Shown: positions 57,391 through 64,000 of the stretch, piece by piece | Numbering within the stretch: position 1 is the first letter of the stretch | Layout of the letters: every line of letters starts with the position of its first letter | DNA from: JBBATK01 sp044228285 | Lineage (GTDB): Bacteria; Bacteroidota; Ignavibacteria; Kapaibacteriales; NICIL-2 | Direction: 5' to 3' | DNA: 64,000 nucleotides | Assembly: GCA_044228285.1 (NCBI GenBank) | Contig: JBGAVD010000002.1 | Coordinates: forward strand, 248,001-312,000 | The notes under the pieces: model-generated | Seen by the model: only the letters and a program-made list of their open reading frames with translations | Database searches by the model: none | What the model was told of the DNA's origin: nothing | Translations under genes and position numbers: made by a program

Positions 57391-57708
57391 CGCGTCCGTC
57401 AGGTACGACACTAGCGCCGGTCACGACTCCAACGCCCGTCCCGTCACGACTTAGTCGTGACGGGCTGAGATCCAAACGAGCATAACGTGAATGTCCGTCA
57501 GATACAACTCTACGCGTCCGTCACATACGTCTCTCGCACCCGTCACGACTCCAACGCCCGTCCCGTCACGACTTAGTCGTGACGGGCTGAGATCCGAACG
57601 AGCATAACGTGAATGTCCGCCAGATACAACTCTACGAGTCCGTCACATACGCCTCTCGCACCCGTCACGACTCCAACGCCTGTCCCGTCACGACTTAGTC
57701 GTGACGGG
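57391..57708. repeat. 122-bp tandem repeats with REP-type palindromes
   Basis: About 2.6 copies, with unit starts at 57391, 57513 and 57635. Each unit has one palindrome with 11-bp arms (CCCGTCACGAC), a TTA loop and the complement, at 57440-57464, 57562-57586 and 57684-57708. GGCTGAGATCC follows the first two. The array ends 46 bp before the dnaE2 start. Confidence 0.92.
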
Positions 57709-57754
57709 CAGAGACTTCATACTGTCCCGATATCGGGGTGTCACCACAACGCTC

Positions 57755-60700
57755 ATGTTCTGTCACCTGCATACCCGTTCCTGCTTCTCTTTTTTACAAG
57801 GTGGCAGTCATCCTGCTGCACTTGTGGCACAAGCCGCGCTACAAAAACAGAGCGCACTGGCTCTTTGTGACGTGCATGGGGTGTATGGTATCGTAAAATT
57901 TCAACGGGAAGCCACGCATGCTGGAATCAAACCGATTTGTGGCGCGGAACTAAGAGTAGATGGCTCGCACCTAGTTCTCTTAGCTCGCAATAACGAGGGC
58001 TATACACAGCTGAACAGGCTGCTTAGTTCTGCGCATTTTCGGTCGCGAGAAGAACCCGGACTCGATCTACCAGCAATTGCCCAACATGAACTCAGTGAAC
58101 TTCTCTGCTTAAGTGGGGGATACCGCTCTCATCTGAGACTACTCCTGCGACAACGAAAGCAACGTGAAGCAGCGCAATGGCTCACGCAGCTTCAACAGCT
58201 CTTTGGCTCAAATCTCTATGCTGAAATGAGTCACCATTGTCGGCCAGGTGAGAACGCCGAACTCCAAAATCTCCATCGCATAGCAACGGAGCTGGAGATA
58301 AAGTGCGTAGCAAGCGGTGATGTGCTTTATGCACAGGCAGAAGACTATCGCAGCTACGATATCATGACCTGCATCAAGCATGGTATCACCGTCTTCGATG
58401 ATCACGAAGAACGAGCTGTCAACGCCGAAGCATACCTCAAATCTGCAACGCAAATGCGTGCACTGATACCTTACGAGGATGCCCTGCTCAATACTATGCG
58501 CATTGCAGAGATCTGCTCTGTGAATGTGCTGGCTACACATATTACTCCGCCCGCTGCCCGACTCGAAGCTGGCGAAAATGCAGATGATGTGCTCCGATCC
58601 CTCTGCGAAGGAGCTCTGCCTAAGCGTTATGCCATCGAAAGCAACACTCCCATACTGAGCAATGATGCGACGATCGTGTGCAATGAAAGAGCTGTGCAGT
58701 TATTAGAGAAGGAGCTAGAGGTTATTGCTTCGCTGGAGTTGTCCGACTACTTTCTGGTTGTCAAAGAAGTAGTCGATGAGGCGAAGCGAAGGGGAATACG
58801 GTGTTCCGGACGTGGTTCGGCTGCTAACTCAATAGTTGCGTATCTGCTGGGGATTACGGGTGTGGATCCAGTACGACATCGACTGCTGTTTGAGCGATTT
58901 CTGCATGGAGGACGTAAGGGTACGCCAGACATCGATGTTGATTTCGACTCAGAACGGCGTGAAGAAGTGATTGCATGGATGGAGGAGCGTTTTGGAGTTG
59001 AGCAAACGGCAATGACTGCAACACTCATGTGCTATCGATTACGATCAGCACTCAGGGATGTTTGTAAAGCACTAGGCTATCCCATTAGTGTCGTTGATAA
59101 GATAGGGAAGTCCGTACCATCTAGCTCCGCGCGATCCGTTCGAAAGTACCTTGATGATTTGTCGGACGTTGTACCTACGAACACACCACTCTTTCGGGTA
59201 GCCTTGAGTATGGTAGAAAGTTTATCTGAGTGTCCACGGCATCTTGGACTCCATAGCGGTGGTATGCTGCTCTCACGAACGCCGCTCACGCAGTTTTCTG
59301 CGATACAGGTTTCCGCTAATGGAGTGAAAGAGGTGCAGTTCGATAAGAATGATGTTGAGGCTATGGGACTCGTCAAGCTCGACGTCCTTGGTCTACGCAT
59401 GCTTGCTACAGTGTCTGAGGCAGTAGAGCTTATTGCAAGCACGATGGGCGTTGAAGTTGACATCGACGAGTTGTCGCTCGATGACCCAAAAGTCTATGAG
59501 CTTATGTGTAGTAGTCGAACAATAGGACTCTTTCAGATAGAGTCGCAAGGTCAACAACACGTACTAGCAATACACCAACCCTCAACCTTCGATGACCTGA
59601 TAGCAGAGGTTGCACTGTTTCGCCCAGGTCCATTGCAAAGCGGGATGGTGAACCCGTACATACGACGCCGACGTGGACAAGAAGCTGTAGACTATCTACA
59701 TCCTGATCTAAAAGGGGTGCTAGGAGATACCTATGGTGTCATTCTCTTTCAAGAGCAAGTCTTGGAGATTGCGCATCACTTTGCTGGTATGAGTCTGGCG
59801 CAGGCAGACGACTTTCGTTCGCTGATGTCGAAGTTTAGAGATTCTACTGAAATGGAGCTCATGCGAGGCAAATTCGTAGAAGGTGCTATGAATCGAGGTG
59901 TTGATGAAGTCTCGGCGAATAAAGTCTTTGATACCGTTTCGTACTTCGTTGGCTATGGCTTCTGTCGTAGTCACGCCGCTGCCTTTGCTAAAATTGTCTA
60001 CCAATCCGCATGGCTGAAACTCTACTACCCAGCTGCATACATGGCAGCAGTCATGCAGCATCGCCCAGGTTTTTACTCCTTGATGACGCTCATCGAAGAG
60101 ACAAAGCGTTTTGGGGTAGAAGTTCTCTTGCCCGACGTGAACCGCTCAGGTATTCGCTATGGCTTAGAACAACGAATGGATCATACAGGTGCCGCTACCT
60201 TTGCAATTCGAAAGCCGCTCTGTTCCATCGATGGCCTCACTGAGGAAGTGGCACGTAGCATAGTTATGGAGCGTCTGCGCGGACCATTTATCTCAGTGGA
60301 AGATTTCGTGCGTCGCATCGATGCACATCGAGATGTCATTGAATGCATTGCTCGCAGTGGTGCTCTGGATGCAATGGCAGTAGATGCTCGCGATGCTCTT
60401 TGGCAGGCTGGAGTCGCGCTTAATCGCAGAAGTCTGATCCCTAAAGAGCAGACGCTATTCGATCTGCCTCTGGTGCAAGATTTGGATATCCCACGACTGC
60501 CAGAGCTACTCAGTACGGAGCGCTTGGCTTGGGACTATACAACACATCATTCCGCTCGTGTACATCCTATGACCTTGTATCGTCGTATGCTGAATGACCT
60601 AGAAGTACGAACGATAGAAACATGCTACCGTATGCCCGGAAACCGCGATCTGAAGAAAGCGCATACACTCATGATTGGCGGTATCGCTACCCTACGACAG

Positions 60701-61015
60701 CAACCAGGTACTGCTAAAGGGGTCATGTTTCTGACTCTTGAAGATGAAACAGGCTACATACAGACCATAGTACTCCCGCATATCAAGGAGAAGTTTCGTA
60801 AGGTTCTACGCTCCTCAGCGCTGATCGTGAAAGGTAAACTGGAAGGTGAAAATGGCTGGCGAGGCTTGCTCGTGCAGGATGTTTGGGTCTTGCAGAACGT
60901 TCAAGGTGGCTATACTGGCTTCCCATCACAAACTGGCGGCAAAGATTCTCTCATTGTTCAAGTGCCCTCAACTACGCCTGAACTGAATCTCCAACCTCTT
61001 TCACATAAAGGATGA
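57755..61015 (+). CDS. dnaE2: error-prone DNA polymerase III alpha subunit DnaE2
   Basis: I start at the ATG at 57755 (MFCHLHTRSCFSFLQGG), the family N-terminus; the 18 codons upstream fall in the repeat. The 1086-residue protein has a PHP domain (HLHTRS, ALCDVHGVYGIVKF), then the C-family palm with PDIDVDF (Asp392, Asp394) and VKLDVLGLR (Asp543). All three catalytic aspartates are present. A helix-hairpin-helix and an OB-type C-terminal domain (LMIGGIATLRQQPGTAKGVMFLTLEDETG) follow. DnaE2 carries out damage-induced mutagenic synthesis with ImuB. The length fits DnaE2 rather than DnaE1. Confidence 0.95.
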   Translation: MFCHLHTRSCFSFLQGGSHPAALVAQAALQKQSALALCDVHGVYGIVKFQREATHAGIKPICGAELRVDGSHLVLLARNNEGYTQLNRLLSSAHFRSREEPGLDLPAIAQHELSELLCLSGGYRSHLRLLLRQRKQREAAQWLTQLQQLFGSNLYAEMSHHCRPGENAELQNLHRIATELEIKCVASGDVLYAQAEDYRSYDIMTCIKHGITVFDDHEERAVNAEAYLKSATQMRALIPYEDALLNTMRIAEICSVNVLATHITPPAARLEAGENADDVLRSLCEGALPKRYAIESNTPILSNDATIVCNERAVQLLEKELEVIASLELSDYFLVVKEVVDEAKRRGIRCSGRGSAANSIVAYLLGITGVDPVRHRLLFERFLHGGRKGTPDIDVDFDSERREEVIAWMEERFGVEQTAMTATLMCYRLRSALRDVCKALGYPISVVDKIGKSVPSSSARSVRKYLDDLSDVVPTNTPLFRVALSMVESLSECPRHLGLHSGGMLLSRTPLTQFSAIQVSANGVKEVQFDKNDVEAMGLVKLDVLGLRMLATVSEAVELIASTMGVEVDIDELSLDDPKVYELMCSSRTIGLFQIESQGQQHVLAIHQPSTFDDLIAEVALFRPGPLQSGMVNPYIRRRRGQEAVDYLHPDLKGVLGDTYGVILFQEQVLEIAHHFAGMSLAQADDFRSLMSKFRDSTEMELMRGKFVEGAMNRGVDEVSANKVFDTVSYFVGYGFCRSHAAAFAKIVYQSAWLKLYYPAAYMAAVMQHRPGFYSLMTLIEETKRFGVEVLLPDVNRSGIRYGLEQRMDHTGAATFAIRKPLCSIDGLTEEVARSIVMERLRGPFISVEDFVRRIDAHRDVIECIARSGALDAMAVDARDALWQAGVALNRRSLIPKEQTLFDLPLVQDLDIPRLPELLSTERLAWDYTTHHSARVHPMTLYRRMLNDLEVRTIETCYRMPGNRDLKKAHTLMIGGIATLRQQPGTAKGVMFLTLEDETGYIQTIVLPHIKEKFRKVLRSSALIVKGKLEGENGWRGLLVQDVWVLQNVQGGYTGFPSQTGGKDSLIVQVPSTTPELNLQPLSHKG

Positions 61016-61996
61016 AGGTAGCTGCGAAAGGGAACGCTATTGATGTCCACTAGTGCTGGGTAACGCTGTTGGCTTTCTCGTACACTGACCCTGTGTTAGC
61101 GCATTGCTTCTGCTTCGGTTTCTGCTTCTGCTTTTCTTCTTCTTTTGCTTCTGGTCACGGCTGCGGTTGCTGATTCTCTAGAGCAGCCGTTTCTGCTGTA
61201 GTCGCACTTCCTCATTGCTTGGCTCACTCAGGTTGATGCTCAAGCGCTTATCTACTCCTACTAGGGTGGAGGATTTCTCAAAAAAAAAACGATAAGTGTG
61301 AATTCTGTACGGGTGGGTCGAGCGACAATTCCAGTCCACAGGTACTGGCTTAGGGGCTTATCCTCTCTGCAAAGGACACTTCCGTTCAATTCTGCGAAAA
61401 AAAAAAGCAGTCATGTTCAACAATACCGTATTCTACGGAGGCGAGCGTTCGCATTAGCGTCAGTATATTGATTTTTAGAACGCTTGGAGTCTGCCAAGCA
61501 AGGAATGCATGCAATGCTGTCGGACGTAGCTCGTCTGCGGTCTGAGCTGGTTTTTTGTATCCAGAACATGAGCTAGAGCATACGCAAAAACATGAAACTG
61601 CTGTGTCTGTTGCTGTTCAAACATTGATAAGCGTTCCAGCATAGCCTTAATCGTCGCATTGCGCGAAATGATAGTCTGTAAGGCCTATGTTCTTTATCTG
61701 TACCAGAAAAAGATAGAGATGTGTACGTGGTAGGACACCAAGCAAAGCCTCAAGCAGCTTCTGTCAAAACCATGCTCATCTTGAAATGCCCTGAATCAGT
61801 ACAGACGAATGAGCTCTTTGTCTTGCACTTTCTATCAAGCAATTGCGATTTGGGCTTTGTCCCATAGAGTACATGAGCTAGTTTCGGTTCTAATTCGAGG
61901 TAGGAAGAAGATTTCCGTGATCCTACATTAGGTGGATAGCAGAAGAAACAGACAGCATTGTAACGAGTCAATAACCGGTAACCTATTCAACATTAT
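61016..61996. other. long intergenic region, low-complexity tracts
   Basis: No gene is supported in these 981 bp. There is a CT-rich stretch with repeated TTCTGC (about 61103-61155) and two runs of ten A (61280-61289 and 61397-61406). A 73-codon minus-strand frame at its end lacks any family feature. Confidence 0.5.
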
Positions 61997-62638
61997 ATGA
62001 AAACACTTTTGAAACATTCTACCGTTCTTGGAGCACTCGCTCTAGGTCTTGCACTAAGTCTTGCAATGAGTGCTTGCGCCTCATCAAAGCAAGAGACAAA
62101 GCAAGAAACTCAACAAGAAAACAAACAAGCAGCAGCAGGCGTGCCATCAATGAAGCAAGAACCTTTCAAGCAAGTAACGCCGCCTGAACCCACGATACTT
62201 CCAAGTGACTTAGACGTGGACAAACCAGATTCAACTGGCATTGTTCGCGGTCGTTACTATGGCGAAGAACTCAATATGATCCTCGGTCGCGCTGTCCGCT
62301 GGTGCGTAGAAAACAACTGGGCTATTCTCAACGATGGCGCAGGGGCTAACGGCACCGTAGTTGCTCGAGGCAAGATTCGCGGCTTCCAGAAAGTCACAGG
62401 CACACCAGAAATCGGACAAAAGGCAGCTTATCTCTGCGCCGATTGTGGTAGCGATGCCAAAGGACAGATTATCTCCGAAGAAGGAACGATGGTCGTAAAA
62501 GTAAAAACACTTGCTCTTGGAAAAACAAAGGTTACCGTCGACTTCACCCCAAGTTCACCGCCAACGCTTCCAAATGTAAAATGCAAGACCACAGGAAAGT
62601 TCGAACAGATTATTCTGAACTACTTGCTTCACGACTAA
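61997..62638 (+). CDS. lipoprotein of unknown function
   Basis: The 213-residue product has a lipoprotein signal (MKTLLKHSTVLGALALGLALSLAMSAC, Cys27). A Gln/Lys/Glu-rich linker follows (about 30-60), and then a folded domain with RGRYYGEELNMILGRAVRWCVENNWAILND, KAAYLCADCGSDAKGQIISEEG and a TLALGKTKVTVDFTP strand. CADCG with a further Cys (VKCKTTG) could form disulfides or bind a metal. I do not recognise the family. It probably faces the periplasm from a membrane anchor. Confidence 0.75.
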   Translation: MKTLLKHSTVLGALALGLALSLAMSACASSKQETKQETQQENKQAAAGVPSMKQEPFKQVTPPEPTILPSDLDVDKPDSTGIVRGRYYGEELNMILGRAVRWCVENNWAILNDGAGANGTVVARGKIRGFQKVTGTPEIGQKAAYLCADCGSDAKGQIISEEGTMVVKVKTLALGKTKVTVDFTPSSPPTLPNVKCKTTGKFEQIILNYLLHD

Positions 62639-63269
62639 TAAAACTCTGTGAGGATCTCAACAAAAGAAGTGTGAGCCTGGAACCGCTAAGCGGCTCTGCG
62701 TGAGGCTGGTAACACCGACACGAGGAGATCCTCATGCAGAGGCGCCGAGTCGCCGAGCGAGATTGGCAACGCTCAGCGGCTCTGCATGAGGCTGGAACTG
62801 CCGATGAATGGAGATACTCACTGCAGCTCAGGTACTTAGCATAGCTGAGGTCCTCACAGTCAACCTCAGACAACTGAGATTTTCTGCACCCAACCCAACC
62901 CCAGCGTTGCCGAAGGCAACGGTTAACAAAAAGACTCCAAGCAGATCGACAGGGCATTGCTGTGACAGAGCTAAAGCTCCACTTCGAGGTACTAAGTCCA
63001 CGAGTCAACATCGAGCGAACCAAAGTGTCGAGCTACGTCTGCGACTTCGAGGAGACCGCATGCCTGATGCTATATGCGACAAATCCACGTTAGCACATCC
63101 ATCCATCCATACATTGTAGGGAATTAGGCTTGTAAAGGAGTTGAATTGCAGAACTTTTGAAACGCACTTTTCCTATTTTGCGGAGTATGAACGCACACGA
63201 ATGTTCTGCGCTCAAGACCGATGCCCCATATGATACTCCACATAGTGCCGCTCACCTTGTTTATCGCCT
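62639..63269. other. intergenic with repeats
   Basis: A 631-bp spacer without a supported gene. It contains the CTCTGCGTGA-type repeat listed separately and a perfect 7-bp hairpin CGTTGCC-GAA-GGCAACG at 62905-62921, which on the minus strand has a stable UUCG-type loop. Confidence 0.5.
62684..62794. repeat. CTCTGCGTGA-type repeat, two direct copies around an inverted one
   Basis: GCTAAGCGGCTCTGCGTGAG at 62684 is repeated as GCTCAGCGGCTCTGCATGAG at about 62770. Between them CTCATGCAGAGGCGCCGAG is a complementary arm. It belongs to the same family as the 38.9-39.2-kb repeats. Confidence 0.7.
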
Positions 63270-64000
63270 ATGCAACCAATTGACTATACTGAGCAGAACA
63301 AACTCTGCATTTCACTTTCGATAAGCCAGTCTTTTGACGAGCTTGGGAAGATTTGTCGCGAGACCATAGCAACGATCGAACAAGACAGCACTCTCGAATC
63401 AAATGAGCGAATCCGTCTGCGTATAGAGTTTGTGAAGTATCTCGCAGATATTGAAAGCATGAATGGGCGCTTTGATGCTGCAGAAGTCATACTACAGGAG
63501 CTGTTAGATCAGGCTATACAACTCGACAACAAGTCGTCATTGGTCCGAGTGTACGGCACTCTCGGAGCAAACGCGCTACGAGCTCAGAAGTACAGCAGTG
63601 CATTGGACTATCTGTTGCATGCACTAGACACATTAGAAGGAAGCACAGATCTTGTATTGCTCGCAGGTACCTATTGTAACATTGGTGTCGTTTATTGGGA
63701 GATCGCAAACTATGCGAGCGCATTAGAGTGGTACGCAAAAGCACATCAGTATGCAGAGCAAGCACAGCACACTCCCTATCTGTTGAATATTCGCTCGAAT
63801 CTAGCGAATGTGTATACCAACTTAGGGCTACATGAGAAAGCAATTCAGTATTACACTGAGGTTGGTGCTGGTTTCGAAGCAATTGGCAACCGTATTGGGG
63901 TCATTGATAATCTAGCGAATCTTGGAAGCAGTTATGGACGTGTTGGCCAAACAGAGAAGGCAGAGCAATTGTTGATGGAAGGAATTGCCATTGCCCGCGA
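63270..64000 (+). CDS. TPR-repeat protein, 3' end outside the window
   Basis: From the ATG at 63270 (in-frame TAG at 63243 upstream) the frame stays open to the window edge, about 243 codons. After a helical N-terminus, tetratricopeptide units are plain: YGTLGANALRAQKYSSALDYLLHAL, YCNIGVVYWEIANYASALEWYAKAHQYA, RSNLANVYTNLGLHEKAIQYYTEV and NLANLGSSYGRVGQTEKAEQLLMEG. No signal peptide is present. In related bacteria such N-terminal TPR arrays often precede a kinase, cyclase or DNA-binding domain, which would lie beyond this window. Confidence 0.88.
   Translation, partial: MQPIDYTEQNKLCISLSISQSFDELGKICRETIATIEQDSTLESNERIRLRIEFVKYLADIESMNGRFDAAEVILQELLDQAIQLDNKSSLVRVYGTLGANALRAQKYSSALDYLLHALDTLEGSTDLVLLAGTYCNIGVVYWEIANYASALEWYAKAHQYAEQAQHTPYLLNIRSNLANVYTNLGLHEKAIQYYTEVGAGFEAIGNRIGVIDNLANLGSSYGRVGQTEKAEQLLMEGIAIAR

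Noticed and set aside
57391..57708. CRISPR array
   Set aside because: The unit is 122 bp and nearly identical throughout, with no short repeat/variable spacer pattern and no cas genes nearby.

Overview
The window looks like a chromosomal piece of a Gram-negative bacterium of the Bacteroidota/Chlorobiota (FCB) group. Eight proteins carry, or have just lost, a C-terminal type IX secretion system (T9SS) sorting domain (YPNP-type start, GxYxL-type end). There are HmuY-like haem-binding proteins, a TonB-dependent receptor and many lipoboxes. The base composition is moderate. A Kapabacteria-like lineage is possible, but the sequence alone does not settle the genus.

Layout. 1-6.3 kb: a haem-acquisition operon with a T9SS-exported HmuY-like protein (5' end outside the window), a TonB-dependent receptor, a HmuY-like lipoprotein, a lipid-anchored CbiK/CbiX-like chelatase and a PepSY-type membrane protein. 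6.3-18.9 kb: a helical-repeat protein on the minus strand and a run of T9SS cargo (an alpha/beta esterase, a large protein with a possible papain-like triad, an SGNH esterase and an Asp-box propeller whose sorting domain is frameshifted off). 19.0-31.5 kb: an accessory defence island. It begins with a decayed tyrosine recombinase whose catalytic-Tyr codon appears to have become a stop. It then holds an orphan protein, a HEPN-like STAND NTPase, a type I restriction system in the order hsdR-hsdS-hsdM, a 175-bp MITE-like element and a stand-alone SIR2-like protein. The STAND and SIR2 genes are visibly more AT-rich than the hsd genes, so the island is a mosaic.

32-52 kb is mostly housekeeping and envelope genes: a WG-repeat protein, an FG-GAP T9SS cargo cut by an in-frame amber codon, tRNA-Lys, an SdpI-like protein, dxs, a cobalamin adenosyltransferase, mlaF, a type II NADH dehydrogenase, a YjdF-like protein, a fused oligopeptide ABC ATPase, an arylsulfotransferase-like T9SS cargo, hmgA, tRNA-Arg and a DRGH nuclease.

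52-61 kb is a DNA-damage mutagenesis cluster: an SRAP (YedK/HMCES) protein, a self-cleaving XRE-S24 repressor with exact LexA spacing, ImuB, a DUF6504-like protein and DnaE2. A RAYT-like transposase with a broken HUH motif and 122-bp tandem repeats carrying REP-type palindromes lie between the last two. The same palindrome occurs at other places in the window. ImuA is absent, and the spacers hold palindromes and short tandem repeats. The window ends with a lipoprotein, a repeat-bearing spacer and the start of a TPR protein that runs off the edge.

The best candidates for something new are the HEPN-STAND gene with its small orphan neighbour, the ImuA-less mutagenesis cluster with its RAYT/REP unit, and the two T9SS cargo genes interrupted exactly at the passenger/sorting-domain junction.
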